This document shows positions 19,082 to 29,238 of a DNA stretch of 64,000 bases, piece by piece; within the stretch, counting starts at the first letter, position 1; each line of letters opens with the position of its first letter. Below the pieces are notes generated by a model. That model worked only from the letters and a program-made list of their open reading frames with translations, was not told the origin of the DNA and did not search any database. The stretch covers positions 495,500-559,499 of the forward strand of contig CBDHFX010000001.1 in NCBI GenBank assembly GCA_965262845.1, written 5' to 3'. This DNA comes from ECT2AJA-044 sp965262845. GTDB lineage: Bacteria; Bacteroidota; Bacteroidia; Flavobacteriales; ECT2AJA-044. The translations under genes were made by a program, and so were the position numbers.

Positions 19082-19648
19082 TCATTGTGTCAGATGCTGT
19101 TCCACGTAGTGAATGAGGCAATGAATGACCTTGAGATGCAGCTCCTGAGCACGATCGGCATGATCACTCTGCGGCGCACGGATCTCTACGTCACACATAC
19201 CAGCAAGCGCACCACCGGTTTTTCCGGTAAGGCCAATAACCCGCATCCCTTTTCTCCCTGCCGTGCCTGCGGCACGAAGCACATTGGCGCTGTTGCCACT
19301 GGTAGAAATGGCGAGCAGTACATCTCCTTCGCGCCCCAAAGCCTCAACTCCCCTGGAAAACACGTGTTCGTACCCGTAGTCGTTCGCCACACAGGTCAGG
19401 TAGGAGGGATCACTCAGGGCCAGCGCTGCATGTGCAGGTCCATCGTTCCGGAAGCGGCCGCTGAGTTCCTCCGCAAAGTGCATCGCGTCGCTCATGGAGC
19501 CTCCGTTTCCACAACTCAGCACTTTACCATCCTGCTGCAGGCAGGTAACCAGGAGCTTACCGGCCTGTTCGATGCGGACGATATTTTGCCCGTCCGCCAG
19601 GAATTCGGTCAGGATCCTTTGTGCTTCAAGTAATTCGTTTTTGATCAT
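19082..19648 (-). CDS. gmhA: D-sedoheptulose 7-phosphate isomerase GmhA
   Basis: GmhA makes D-glycero-D-manno-heptose 7-phosphate, the first step to the heptose of lipopolysaccharide. The 188-residue protein is a SIS-domain enzyme: CGNGGSMSDAMHFAEELSGR contains the catalytic Glu, LLAISTSGNSANVLRA is the phosphosugar loop, and the C-terminal HLKVIHCLIHYVE carries the catalytic His. The start overlaps the dsbD stop in an ATGA arrangement. No other heptose gene is nearby. Confidence 0.93.
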   Translation of the reverse strand: MIKNELLEAQRILTEFLADGQNIVRIEQAGKLLVTCLQQDGKVLSCGNGGSMSDAMHFAEELSGRFRNDGPAHAALALSDPSYLTCVANDYGYEHVFSRGVEALGREGDVLLAISTSGNSANVLRAAGTAGRKGMRVIGLTGKTGGALAGMCDVEIRAPQSDHADRAQELHLKVIHCLIHYVEQHLTQ

Positions 19649-21600
19649 GGATCGAATGCTTCAATTCCCCGATCGAGCCAGTCAATGAATTGGGGAATAT
19701 CGGGGTCATAAGCTGTCGGTTCGATCAACGGTTCCATACTGTCGTGCCCCATCATCACATAGTAGGGCTGGCTGTTCGTTTGATAGTGCCTGGCCTGGAA
19801 TTCGCTCCAGAGGTTTCCGATCGTTTTCACCTTTTTACCGGTGATCGCACTCGTGTATTGCTCCTCCTTCGGCAGGCGCTTGCGTTCGTCCACGTACAGT
19901 GAGATCAATACCACTCCGTTGCGGAGTCGCTCCAGTACACGCGGATCACTCCATACCTGTTCCTCCATTTTACGGCAGTTCACACAGCCCCATCCGGTAA
20001 AGTCAAGCATAATGGGCTTATTCACCTTTTTTGCGTAGGCCTTACCCTTTTCAAAATCGTGGAAGCAATTGAGCCCGTGCGGACAATGGGCCGGATCCGC
20101 TCCTTCCGGAACCATCCTGCCATCCGAAATGTCGGCCGTCGCTGAGACATTTCCTCCAAATCCTTCCGGTGCCTCACTGTAGAACATCGGGGGCGTAAAT
20201 CCGCTGATAGCCTTCAATGGTGCACCCCAGAGCCCGGGGATCAAATAAATAGTGAATGTTAAACTGATAATCGCGAAAAAGAGCCGTGGAACGGAGATCT
20301 TTTCAAGCGGGCTATCATGCGGCAGGCGAAGTTGCCCCAAAAGGTACAGGGTCAGTAATCCGAAGATAGCGATCCAGCTGACAATGAACCATTCACGCTT
20401 TAGAATTCCCGCCTGCCATACGAGGTCGGCAGTACTGAGGAATTTCAACGCAAAGGCCAGTTCCACGAACCCCAGGGTTACCTTCACCGAATTCAGCCAG
20501 CCTCCCGATTTGGGGAGGGAGTTCAGCCAGCCGGGGAATGCGGCGAACAGCCCGAACGGCAGGGCCAGTGCTAGGGAGAACCCGAACATGCCTGTAAGCG
20601 GCCCCTGGATCCCTCCTGAGAAGGCTTCGAACAGCAGGGATCCGATGATCGGGCCAGTGCAACTGAACGATACCAAGGCCAGGGTAAAGGCCATGAAAAA
20701 GATCCCAACCAATCCGCCACGCTCCGAAGCGCGATCGGCATTGTTGACCCAACCTGAAGGCAAGGTGAGCTCAAAGGCTCCGAAGAAGCTGATGGCAAAG
20801 ATCACCAGGATCAGGAAGAAGAAGATGTTCACGTACGGATCGGTACTAATGGCGTTGAGGGCATCCGACCCGAACAAAACGGTGATCAGGAGTCCGATCA
20901 ACGTATAAAGCACAATGATGGACAATCCGTAAATAATGGCGTTGGCGATCCCTTTGGCACGAGTTTTACTCTGCTTCGTGAAAAAGCTCACAGTCAGCGG
21001 GATCATTGGAAATACGCAAGGGGTCAGAAGCGCTGCAAAGCCTCCGAGGAAGCAGAGCAGGAATACGCCCAGCAGGGAACGGGAGTTTGCCGGGTCGGCT
21101 GAAGCAGCTTTAGCCGCAGATCCCCCTGCTACAGATGCTGTTTTCCCGTCAACGTCAAAATGGAAGTCAACGTATTCCGGCGGCAAACATTGAATGGGAT
21201 CGCAGGTCATAAAAGTAAGCTCCCCGGTCACCTCGAAATCCTCCGTGCTGAGGATCCTGATCGTTTGCACGAAATCAACCTCAAGGCTATAGTATTTGAG
21301 GTCCATCATAAAGTTCGGATCGTACTCTTCTTCCAGGTGGCCACGCTCTTCCACGGGTCCCATCGCTTCCCAGGCATCACTTTTCACAAAAATGAATTCG
21401 GTTGGAATGGGGCCGCCATCGGGGATGTCCTGGCTATACAGGTGCCAGGTTGGCTCTATCGTCGCTTTAAAGATCAGCTCCGCTTTATCATCGCTGAGCC
21501 GTTTCGTGGAATAGCTCCATTTGACCGGATCCAGGATCTGGCCGCAGGTTATGGAAGCAAAGAAAAACAAAGAAAAAAGGGAGCTGATCAGCTTGCTCAT
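19645..21600 (-). CDS. dsbD: Thiol:disulfide interchange protein DsbD
   Basis: DsbD carries reducing power across the inner membrane to periplasmic thiols. The 651-residue protein has a signal peptide (MSKLISSLFSLFFFASITCG), an N-terminal DsbD-alpha immunoglobulin-like domain with Cys in MTCDPIQCLPP, eight membrane segments (about 170-470) with the paired cysteines in LLTPCVFPMIP and FSCTGPIIG, and a C-terminal thioredoxin domain with GWGCVNCRKMEEQVW. All three redox pairs are present. It overlaps gmhA by 4 bp. Confidence 0.95.
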   Translation of the reverse strand: MSKLISSLFSLFFFASITCGQILDPVKWSYSTKRLSDDKAELIFKATIEPTWHLYSQDIPDGGPIPTEFIFVKSDAWEAMGPVEERGHLEEEYDPNFMMDLKYYSLEVDFVQTIRILSTEDFEVTGELTFMTCDPIQCLPPEYVDFHFDVDGKTASVAGGSAAKAASADPANSRSLLGVFLLCFLGGFAALLTPCVFPMIPLTVSFFTKQSKTRAKGIANAIIYGLSIIVLYTLIGLLITVLFGSDALNAISTDPYVNIFFFLILVIFAISFFGAFELTLPSGWVNNADRASERGGLVGIFFMAFTLALVSFSCTGPIIGSLLFEAFSGGIQGPLTGMFGFSLALALPFGLFAAFPGWLNSLPKSGGWLNSVKVTLGFVELAFALKFLSTADLVWQAGILKREWFIVSWIAIFGLLTLYLLGQLRLPHDSPLEKISVPRLFFAIISLTFTIYLIPGLWGAPLKAISGFTPPMFYSEAPEGFGGNVSATADISDGRMVPEGADPAHCPHGLNCFHDFEKGKAYAKKVNKPIMLDFTGWGCVNCRKMEEQVWSDPRVLERLRNGVVLISLYVDERKRLPKEEQYTSAITGKKVKTIGNLWSEFQARHYQTNSQPYYVMMGHDSMEPLIEPTAYDPDIPQFIDWLDRGIEAFDP

Positions 21601-21606
21601 AATGCG

Positions 21607-22968
21607 TTAGATTTCGTTTTCCAAAAGGGCCACAAGGTACACCTTTTCTGTGGCGTCACCAATTTTGTATCGGTCATCAATGCGGTGTCCGACCAGCCAG
21701 ATAATGTCATTTCCGGAGCACAGCAGCCAGGCATTTTCCTTGGCGGTCCGACTCCATTTTTCGTCCGAAAAGAAATCCTGCAGCTTCTTGGTCCCCCTCA
21801 TGCCCAGCGGTTTAAAGGCATCGCCTGGCCGCCATCGCCTCAAGGTCAGCGGAAAGCTGAGCCTGTCGTAGTCCAGCGCCGCGCGGTTTGGACTTGCAGG
21901 GATTTCCATCAGGCGTCGTTCCCTTACCTCGGCCCGAAGCACGATCGGTTCGTTCATTCTCTCCCCTTCTTTCCAGGAGTATTCTGTTTGTTCCTCATCG
22001 CGCCGCCGATCAATGATCAGCTGCCTGCGATCTATGGTCAAGCGATATTTTGGACTAAAAAAACGCGCACCTACTGTTTTTTGATCTATCGCCCGCAGGA
22101 TGTCGCCCTGTACCTTGAATCCATAAGGCTTCAGCAGCTCGTGCCACATCGTCGCCGCCCCGGGCATTTCCTGCACCTTCGCGATGTCGATCCCGGTCCA
22201 TTTCTCCTGCTCACGAACGGCCCTGACATGGGCTTCTGCCTTAGCTGCCTCAAGGATCGCCTCAAGATCCCGCATGCGCGCCGCAAATTCCGTAATGTTG
22301 GCACTCAGGGCCGGCTGCATTTCCCCTGCCTGCGGCAGGATGCGTTGGCGCAGCTGGTTTCGCCGGTACTTAAGTGTCGTGTTGGACAGATCCTCCCGAT
22401 AGGCCACCTTATGCTCCGATGCATAGGCCTTGATCTCGTCTTTGCCGATGGCCAGCAGAGGGCGCATCAAGCCGTTAGGCTTACCTGCCCAGTCCTGTTT
22501 TTCGAGCATCCCCCGCAATCCGGCCACGCCTGTGCCCCGGATCATGTTCCACCAGATCGTCTCGAGCTGATCGTCGCGGTGGTGGGCTGTCAGGAGGTGA
22601 TCAAACGGCTCCTGATGCAGCAGCTCCCCGAACCAATTGTACCGCTTCCGACGCGCCCACATCTGCACGGACTCATCACTTTGATCGCTCAGCTCCTCCG
22701 GGGAAACCCGAAGCCAGTGCATTGGAATGCCCTGTTCCCGGGCATACTGCTGAACAAAGGCCTGATCGGCAGCAGATCCATCGCCCCGCAGTTGAAAATT
22801 AACATGTGCGATCGCGATCCGGACACCGGCTCTGTACAGCAGATCAGTCAGTACCATTGAATCAACGCCCCCGCTTACTGCAACCAGGCATCGCGCCGCA
22901 GGCGCCACATTTGCCCCGAGCCACTGTTCAATATGTTTATTTAGCCGATCCATACTTCGGTTGGGCAC
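21607..22968 (-). CDS. tilS: tRNA(Ile)-lysidine synthetase TilS
   Basis: TilS converts C34 of the AUA-reading tRNA-Ile to lysidine. The PP-loop SGGVDS sits at about 32-37, followed by HVNFQLRGDGSAADQAFV and TAHHRDDQLETIWWNMIRGTG. A long C-terminal domain (GMRGTKKLQDFFSDEK) gives a normal length of 453 residues. The ATG at 22968 overlaps the end of pabB by about 30 bp; the internal ATG at 22953 is an equally plausible start. Confidence 0.96.
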   Translation of the reverse strand: MPNRSMDRLNKHIEQWLGANVAPAARCLVAVSGGVDSMVLTDLLYRAGVRIAIAHVNFQLRGDGSAADQAFVQQYAREQGIPMHWLRVSPEELSDQSDESVQMWARRKRYNWFGELLHQEPFDHLLTAHHRDDQLETIWWNMIRGTGVAGLRGMLEKQDWAGKPNGLMRPLLAIGKDEIKAYASEHKVAYREDLSNTTLKYRRNQLRQRILPQAGEMQPALSANITEFAARMRDLEAILEAAKAEAHVRAVREQEKWTGIDIAKVQEMPGAATMWHELLKPYGFKVQGDILRAIDQKTVGARFFSPKYRLTIDRRQLIIDRRRDEEQTEYSWKEGERMNEPIVLRAEVRERRLMEIPASPNRAALDYDRLSFPLTLRRWRPGDAFKPLGMRGTKKLQDFFSDEKWSRTAKENAWLLCSGNDIIWLVGHRIDDRYKIGDATEKVYLVALLENEI

Positions 22969-24268
22969 AGCCCACCGTTTCGAGGAGTACTTTTGCCTTC
23001 AGTTCGGTTTCCTTCCATTCCGCCTCTCCATCGCTGAGGATGGTCAGGGCACCGCCGACCTGAAGCGACAAATACTTTCGGTCTGCACGGTAGATCAAGG
23101 ATCGGATGATCACATTAAAATCTCCGTCGCCTTCCGGGCCAAGGTAGCCCAAACTGCCCGAATACCAGCTGCGGCGGCTTTCCTCCATCTGCTCAATGAT
23201 CTGCATTGCCCGCACTTTCGGGGCACCGGTCATGCTGCCCATCGGAAAGGTGGCCCGGAAGAGGTCTGACCAATCACGGCCTACGGCCAGATCTGCCCGT
23301 ACGGTGCTGATCATTTGATGGACGGTCGGGAAGGTGTAGATGCCGCATAGCTCGTCAACATGGACCGATGCGCGGGCGGCGATCCGACTCAAATCGTTGC
23401 GTACAAGATCTACGATCATCACATTTTCGCCGCGTTCCTTTCGGCTGTTGCGGAGCTCTTCGGCCAGGCGCAGATCTTCCGGTTTATCAGTGGAGCGGGC
23501 CGCGGTACCTTTAACAGGTTGGGAGATCACGCGCGAGCCCTGCTTCCGCAGGTAGCGTTCCGGAGAAGCACAAAGAAGGTACTCATTATTCCACCGCCAG
23601 AAAGCCGAAAAGGGTGCATGGGTCTTTTCCTGAAGCGCAAGTACTGTTTGCCAGGGGTCAATATCCGCCTCCGTGGCATAGAACTCGCGGCAAAAGTTCA
23701 CCTCGTAGATATCGCCCTGGCGGATATGGGACTGAATGCTGTTGAAGCGGTCCAGATAAGTCTGTTTGTCAATACGCGAATGCCAGGGAACAGCGAGGGT
23801 TTTGGACGGGGGTGAGGGCTTTTGTTCCCACACATTTTGCCACAATCTGGCGGGGTCGGCATCGTCCTCCGGCAGGAGGTGCAATTCAATGATATGGCCT
23901 TTGAGGAGCCATAGAAAACGCGGACTGAAAAAGCGAAGATCGGGGAATTCGAGCTTGTCCGGGTTATCGGACCGCAGATCTTCCACCTCGTTTTTGAGAT
24001 CGTAGCTCAATCCACCAAACCACCAATCCCTTCGGGCCCTGCGGGCCGATTTGAACCGTGCGAACGCATGGCCGCTCATGGCCTCCACATCTGCTACAGG
24101 CTCTGCTGCCACGGCCATTTCAAAGGCTGGCTCAAAAGGTCCCGGATAGCGGTATTCGCAGTTGTCCAAAACACAGACTGCTCTGAACCGGCGGGTCCAG
24201 AGCAGTAACTTTTGCCTGACTTCAGCGCGATCGGTAACGGGAAAAGTATGTACCGTCCGGCGGATCAT
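22937..24268 (-). CDS. pabB: Aminodeoxychorismate synthase component I PabB
   Basis: A chorismate-binding enzyme of about 443 residues that converts chorismate plus ammonia to 4-amino-4-deoxychorismate for folate synthesis. The ATG at 24268 follows the lpdA stop by one base and fits better than the upstream 24346. Diagnostic blocks are IRQGDIYEVNFC, ISQPVKGTAARS, NVMIVDLVRNDLSRI and FPMGSMTGAPKVRAMQIIEQ. The PVKGT block favours PabB over anthranilate synthase. No amidotransferase subunit (PabA) is adjacent. Confidence 0.88.
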   Translation of the reverse strand: MIRRTVHTFPVTDRAEVRQKLLLWTRRFRAVCVLDNCEYRYPGPFEPAFEMAVAAEPVADVEAMSGHAFARFKSARRARRDWWFGGLSYDLKNEVEDLRSDNPDKLEFPDLRFFSPRFLWLLKGHIIELHLLPEDDADPARLWQNVWEQKPSPPSKTLAVPWHSRIDKQTYLDRFNSIQSHIRQGDIYEVNFCREFYATEADIDPWQTVLALQEKTHAPFSAFWRWNNEYLLCASPERYLRKQGSRVISQPVKGTAARSTDKPEDLRLAEELRNSRKERGENVMIVDLVRNDLSRIAARASVHVDELCGIYTFPTVHQMISTVRADLAVGRDWSDLFRATFPMGSMTGAPKVRAMQIIEQMEESRRSWYSGSLGYLGPEGDGDFNVIIRSLIYRADRKYLSLQVGGALTILSDGEAEWKETELKAKVLLETVGCAQPKYGSAK

Positions 24269-24269
24269 T

Positions 24270-25673
24270 TTACTTGTGCAGGGCACGGCCTTCCGTAGCC
24301 TCAAGGGCTGCTTCCCTGATAGCTTCCGTATACGTCGGGTGCGCATGGCTCATCCGGGCGATATCCTCGGCACTGGCGCGGTATTCCATTGCAACTACCG
24401 CCTCGGCGATCATGTCCGCAGCACGTGGACCGCAAATATGCACTCCCAGGATCTCATCGGTGCCGGCATCGGCCAGCATTTTTACCTGCCCGTCCGTATC
24501 CATTGAAGCACGGGCACGACCACTCGCCTTGAACAGGAAAGATCCGGTTTTATACTTCACTCCGGCCTCTTTCAGTTCCTCTTCCGTTTTACCTACAGAA
24601 GCCACTTCCGGCCAGGTGTATACCACGTTCGGGATCAGGTTGTAGTGGATGTGCGGTTTTTGTCCGGCCAGCCATTCGGCCACGGCCACCCCTTCCTCCT
24701 CCGCCTTGTGCGCGAGCATGGCGCCGCGAACCACGTCACCGATGGCGTACACGCCATCAACGTTGGTCCTGAACTGATCGTCAATCGCGATCCGACCCCG
24801 ATCGTCTATCCTGAGCCCGATCGCCTCACCATTAAGCCCGGTTGAATACGGTTTGCGTCCGACTGCTACCAGGCAGTAATCCGCTTCGTACACTTCCTCT
24901 TCACCTTTTTTATTGACGGCGGTTACCCTCACTCCCTTTCCGGTATTCTCAGCCGATTTGGTCCTGGTCGAGAAATGGAACCTTACACCGAGCTTTTTCA
25001 TGGCGCGGGTCAGATCCCTGCTCATGGCGCTGTCCATCATCGGCATGGCACGATCTGCATATTCAAGGAAAACCACCTCACAACCCAGTCGCTGGTATAC
25101 CGAGCCCAGCTCAAGTCCGATCGCTCCGGCACCGATCACCACCATCTTTTCCGGTACTTTCTGAAGCTCCATGATTTCGGTTGAGCTAATGATGCGCTCC
25201 TTGTCGATCCCGATCCCTGGCAGCGAATTCGGTTTCGATCCGGTTGCGATAATCACCTTGTCTGTCTTCACCTCGGTCTGCTTGCCTTCACCGTTGGTCA
25301 CTTTAATCGTATTCCTGTCCACGAAAGACCCCAGTCCCGTGTGAACGTCGATATGGTTCTTGTTCATCAGGAAGGTGATCCCGTCTGCATTTCCCTTTAC
25401 CACCTCACGCTTGCGTTCGATCATTTGCGGCATGTTCACTTTCAGTCCTTCCATATCGATCCCGTGGGTACTGAACTTCTCCACGGCATTGTGATAGTGT
25501 TCGGAGCTGTCGAGCAGCGCTTTGGACGGGATACACCCTACGTTTGAGCAGGTTCCCCCAAGGCAGTCGTATTTTTCAATGATCGCTGTTTTCATTCCGA
25601 GTTGTGCGCAGCGTATTGCTGCCACATATCCGCCTGGCCCTGATCCGATGACTGTTACGTCGTAAGTGCTCAT
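24270..25673 (-). CDS. lpdA: Dihydrolipoyl dehydrogenase
   Basis: E3 component of 2-oxoacid dehydrogenase and glycine cleavage complexes; it reoxidises dihydrolipoamide with NAD+. I chose the ATG at 25673 (MSTYDVTVIGSGPGGYVAA), which puts the FAD-binding GxGxxG at the N-terminus; the frame is open to 25712. The redox-active disulfide is in GGTCSNVGCIPSK, the NAD-binding motif is VVIGAGAIGLELGSVY, and the C-terminal SHAHPTYTEAIREAA block carries the His-Glu pair. The length of 467 residues is normal. Confidence 0.96.
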   Translation of the reverse strand: MSTYDVTVIGSGPGGYVAAIRCAQLGMKTAIIEKYDCLGGTCSNVGCIPSKALLDSSEHYHNAVEKFSTHGIDMEGLKVNMPQMIERKREVVKGNADGITFLMNKNHIDVHTGLGSFVDRNTIKVTNGEGKQTEVKTDKVIIATGSKPNSLPGIGIDKERIISSTEIMELQKVPEKMVVIGAGAIGLELGSVYQRLGCEVVFLEYADRAMPMMDSAMSRDLTRAMKKLGVRFHFSTRTKSAENTGKGVRVTAVNKKGEEEVYEADYCLVAVGRKPYSTGLNGEAIGLRIDDRGRIAIDDQFRTNVDGVYAIGDVVRGAMLAHKAEEEGVAVAEWLAGQKPHIHYNLIPNVVYTWPEVASVGKTEEELKEAGVKYKTGSFLFKASGRARASMDTDGQVKMLADAGTDEILGVHICGPRAADMIAEAVVAMEYRASAEDIARMSHAHPTYTEAIREAALEATEGRALHK

Positions 25674-25728
25674 TGGTAATGGTTTTATGAATTCAGCCGG
25701 TTTGAGGGACAAATGTACTGAATCGCCC

Positions 25729-27345
25729 TCACGGGGCGGATGGGTTCCTGGTTTTTAGCTGGACGAAAACGTAGAGAAGAAAGACAATGGCGAGGGCTTG
25801 TGCCATTCGGCCAATGAAATCGCCATAGTGCTGATAAAATGTTTTGGTGGAGCTGATCAGCACATCGTGCCGTAAGGCACCGGCCTGATCCCAGCCCAAC
25901 TGACTAACTACCTTTCCTTTGAGATCAATGAATCCGGAGATCCCGGTATTTGCGGCCCGGGCTACTTCCCGGCGGTTTTCGATCGCGCGGAGGCGCGCAT
26001 AGGCGAAATGCTGTTTGTATCCGTCCGTATCGCGCCACCAGCCATCGTTGGTGATGATCCCGAAGAAATCGGCCCCGTTGGTTACGTACCTGGTCACGTA
26101 CTCGCCGAACACCGATTCCCAGCAAATGATGGGGGCCACATTTAGATCCTTTTGTCCGTGGGGGAAGACCTCACGGTCCGATTGTTTTCCGAGCGTTCCC
26201 GTAGTTCCCCCAAGGTCAAGGATCACCTCTCCGATCAGCGGTTTAAGGAAACTTCGGAAAGGCATCTGCTCCACGCCGACTACTAATTTCGATTTGTGGT
26301 AGATACCGATCGGGCCTTTTGCGGTAATGGATATCGCCGTGTTGTAGTTGTCCCAGTAATATTGGCCGCGTTCCGAATACCGGGCTGTTTCGGAGGCGTC
26401 CTCAGGCCGATGGTAGATGCGGTAAGTACTTGCTCCAATAATGAACTGCGTATTTGGATACTGCTGTAACCACTGGCGAATCAGCACGATGGCTGGCTCA
26501 TGTTCCAGGCGTCCTTCTATTAATCCGCCCGGGAGGGCGGTCTCCGGAGCCAGCACTACATCTACCTGCCTGTCCATCACCGAATCGGCCAGGGCCAGAA
26601 TGTGGCGGACCTGAGCAAGGTCGCCGGTGTCGAACTTCTCGATGTAGGGATCCACATTCGGCTGTACGACCACCACGTCGGCGGTGTCTCCCGGCGCCAC
26701 GTGCCGGGCTCCAACCCACAGGGAAAAAGCCAGGGGTACAAGAACAAAGATGACGATACGGACCGTCAGATGCATCCATTGCCGGAACGTGCGAATGGGA
26801 TATTTAGAGCCGGCCAGCCAGGCATATAGTACAATGTTTACAACCCATATCCACAGGGTTCCTCCAGGTGTTCCGGTATACTCGTACCACTGCACAGCAT
26901 CCGGTGCTCCGGCAAAGGCATTGCCCAAATTCATCCACGGCCAGGCGAGATCCCACCGCTGAATGAAATGTTCAAAGGCGATCCAATAAACCGGCAGGGA
27001 GATCAATGCCCTTCCCGGGCCGATGGGTTTTCGCCCCCTGTAGCAGAGCACCATCATGAGGGCCATGGCCGATGCGTTGAACAGGGCCGATGCTACCATT
27101 CCGATCGCCGCCGCATAATAGATCCACCAGCTACAGGCGAGATTCCAGATCAGAAAGGTAAGGAAGCTCCATCCAAAGATGATCCATCCCTTTTTTCGTT
27201 TAAGATCCGCATGGTGATCTATCTCGCGAACGATCCAAAGGAGTGGAATAAAGGCGACCAGGATAAGCAGGGCATACCCGTGTGGTGGCCAGGCCAGAAT
27301 GAGCAGGGCAGAAGAGGCGAGCGCTAAGAGGAGACGCCGAAGCAT
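25729..27345 (-). CDS. lnt: Apolipoprotein N-acyltransferase Lnt
   Basis: Lnt adds the third acyl chain to lipoproteins at the inner membrane. The 538-residue protein has about seven N-terminal membrane segments (to about residue 215), a nitrilase-like periplasmic domain and a final membrane helix. The catalytic triad is visible as Glu in VLAPETALPGG, Lys in YHKSKLVVGVE and Cys in APIICWESVFGEY. It starts 3 bp downstream of the PorV/PorQ-family gene. Confidence 0.95.
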   Translation of the reverse strand: MLRRLLLALASSALLILAWPPHGYALLILVAFIPLLWIVREIDHHADLKRKKGWIIFGWSFLTFLIWNLACSWWIYYAAAIGMVASALFNASAMALMMVLCYRGRKPIGPGRALISLPVYWIAFEHFIQRWDLAWPWMNLGNAFAGAPDAVQWYEYTGTPGGTLWIWVVNIVLYAWLAGSKYPIRTFRQWMHLTVRIVIFVLVPLAFSLWVGARHVAPGDTADVVVVQPNVDPYIEKFDTGDLAQVRHILALADSVMDRQVDVVLAPETALPGGLIEGRLEHEPAIVLIRQWLQQYPNTQFIIGASTYRIYHRPEDASETARYSERGQYYWDNYNTAISITAKGPIGIYHKSKLVVGVEQMPFRSFLKPLIGEVILDLGGTTGTLGKQSDREVFPHGQKDLNVAPIICWESVFGEYVTRYVTNGADFFGIITNDGWWRDTDGYKQHFAYARLRAIENRREVARAANTGISGFIDLKGKVVSQLGWDQAGALRHDVLISSTKTFYQHYGDFIGRMAQALAIVFLLYVFVQLKTRNPSAP

Positions 27346-27348
27346 AGG

Positions 27349-28431
27349 TTACGATCGCTTACCCGCAAAGTTAAGTTTTAGCGAAAAAACATTCGAGTAA
27401 ATGGCAATACTTTGATCTCCAATATCTGTCAGGGCGTAGTCAAGCGAAATATTCTGATAGCGGAATCCGATCCCGAGGTTCGGCTGAAAGGTCCAGTATT
27501 TGCTGTCATCAAAATCTATTTCGCTTTGAACGTTGCCCACCCCCATGCGCAGGAAGAGAAACTCGCGATAGCTGAATTCGAGGCCAAGTGAGGGATCAAT
27601 ACTGGCAAAATCGGAGGAGATCACGGTTGCACGCCTTCCATCAAAAGTGGTTACCAGATCAATTTCGCTGTAAAGGCTGAAATTGTCGCCTAAAACAAAG
27701 GTTCGTCCTGCCGCAAGGGTAAAACGCGGTGCTGTTTGTTCAAGGGCATCGGTCGGTATCTCATTTCCGGTGGCGAGAAAGACTTCTTCCAATTTTTCTG
27801 TGTTAAACTGCCAGGCGTTGAAGGTCGTGGTGGCATCTCGCAGCGATGCGGCGAGACTCCAGCCATTGCTGTGATATTGGGTGCCGAAGTCAAGTCCAAA
27901 TCCATAGGCATCCGCAAAATCGCCAATCCCGCGGTAGATAAGCTTTACATTTCCGCCAATGCTGAGCCCTTTGACCTTCGTTTGTCGTGCATAGCTGAGC
28001 AGCAAGGCGTAATCGGCTGCGCTAAACAGACTGATCCGGTCATAATCTATATTCCCGCCCTGATCGATCAGTTCACTGGTATTGAGGATATCGTCAACCC
28101 CGAAACGAATGAGGGAAGCTCCAAAGGTGCTTCGCTCATCCATGGGGATTGCCCCGGCCAAATAATCGTAGTTAGCGATCCCGGCAAAATACTCGGCATG
28201 CATGAGTCCGACCTCCCACCGCTCCCGCAAATGCGCAAGCCCGGCCGGGTTCCAGTAGCCCGCAGTAACATCCTGTACGGAGGCGATCACGGAATTGCTC
28301 ATACCAAGCGCCCGGGCATCAACCCCGATGGACAAAAATTCGTTGCTGTATTTCCGAACCTGCGCTTTCGCCGCGTCGGGGAGCATTAGCATTAACGTGA
28401 ACGCCAGAACGATCCGGGCGATTTTTTTCAT
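27349..28431 (-). CDS. PorV/PorQ-family outer-membrane protein
   Basis: A 360-residue predicted outer-membrane barrel with a signal peptide (about 1-23, ending AKAQ) and the opening characteristic of this family: FLSIGVDARALGMSNSVIA, then DVTAGYWNPAGLA. PorV shuttles type IX substrates to the surface attachment complex, and PorQ-type proteins are T9SS-linked; which branch this one belongs to cannot be fixed by eye. Together with the plug gene at 7.2 kb it shows that the host uses T9SS. Confidence 0.8.
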   Translation of the reverse strand: MKKIARIVLAFTLMLMLPDAAKAQVRKYSNEFLSIGVDARALGMSNSVIASVQDVTAGYWNPAGLAHLRERWEVGLMHAEYFAGIANYDYLAGAIPMDERSTFGASLIRFGVDDILNTSELIDQGGNIDYDRISLFSAADYALLLSYARQTKVKGLSIGGNVKLIYRGIGDFADAYGFGLDFGTQYHSNGWSLAASLRDATTTFNAWQFNTEKLEEVFLATGNEIPTDALEQTAPRFTLAAGRTFVLGDNFSLYSEIDLVTTFDGRRATVISSDFASIDPSLGLEFSYREFLFLRMGVGNVQSEIDFDDSKYWTFQPNLGIGFRYQNISLDYALTDIGDQSIAIYSNVFSLKLNFAGKRS

Positions 28432-28481
28432 GCCTGAAAAGTGGATAACATGTAGAACAACAAGATAAATCTTAATATATT

Positions 28482-29216
28482 GTGCCTGTCGTGCAGTGGA
28501 GATCCGCCATACCGAAAGCCCTTACCCTGAGCAATCTGCTTTTCGGCACCTTATCGGTCATTTATGGCTTTCAGGCGAATTACGAGCTGGCAGCCTACTG
28601 CATCATGGCAGGAGGCGTAGCCGATGTGCTGGATGGTGCCGCAGCCCGGGCCCTGGGCGTTTCCGGACCGCTGGGCGTGCAGCTTGACTCCCTTGCCGAT
28701 ATGGTGTCTTTCGGGGTAGCTCCCGGACTCCTCCTCTACAACCTCAGCAGCGAGCTTGTGGATCAATACTACCAGAATGGAGGCGAATTTTTGGGGTTGA
28801 TCATCCTCCCAAAAGCAGCCTTGCTGATCCCCCTTTTTTCCGCACTCCGACTAGCGAAGTTCAACATCTCCACCGATCAGAAAACGGATTTTATCGGTTT
28901 GCCCGTCTCGGCAAACGCATTGATCTGCCTTTTCTTCCCATTCTATTGGTGCTTCGGCGGCAATGCAATCGCTCCCGGCTGGCTGCATCCGGTTTGCATA
29001 GCGATCTGGTGCCTGTTCAGTTCCTTCATGCTCCTTTCGAACCTGCCCCTCCTGAGCTTAAAATTTCCAACCTACGGTTGGAGGGAAAATCAGTGGCGGT
29101 ACCTGATGCTCCTTTCGATCGCCCTTTGTCTTGCCGTCTTTGGCTGGAAAGGAATTCCGTTTAGCTTACTTTTGTATCTGTTTTTCAGCTATCTGCATTT
29201 TAATCAAGGGTCATGA
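28482..29216 (+). CDS. pssA: CDP-diacylglycerol--serine O-phosphatidyltransferase
   Basis: Makes phosphatidylserine, the precursor of phosphatidylethanolamine. The CDP-alcohol phosphatidyltransferase motif is complete: DGAAAR, eight residues on G, then D-x3-D in the segment DVLDGAAARALGVSG followed by QLDSLADMVSFG. About seven membrane segments fill the 244 residues. The start is GTG at 28482 (a second GTG lies at 28491); no in-frame ATG precedes the conserved region. It is divergent from the PorV/PorQ-family gene. Confidence 0.93.
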   Translation: MPVVQWRSAIPKALTLSNLLFGTLSVIYGFQANYELAAYCIMAGGVADVLDGAAARALGVSGPLGVQLDSLADMVSFGVAPGLLLYNLSSELVDQYYQNGGEFLGLIILPKAALLIPLFSALRLAKFNISTDQKTDFIGLPVSANALICLFFPFYWCFGGNAIAPGWLHPVCIAIWCLFSSFMLLSNLPLLSLKFPTYGWRENQWRYLMLLSIALCLAVFGWKGIPFSLLLYLFFSYLHFNQGS

Positions 29217-29238
29217 CCCTTCATCAATTCCATAGACC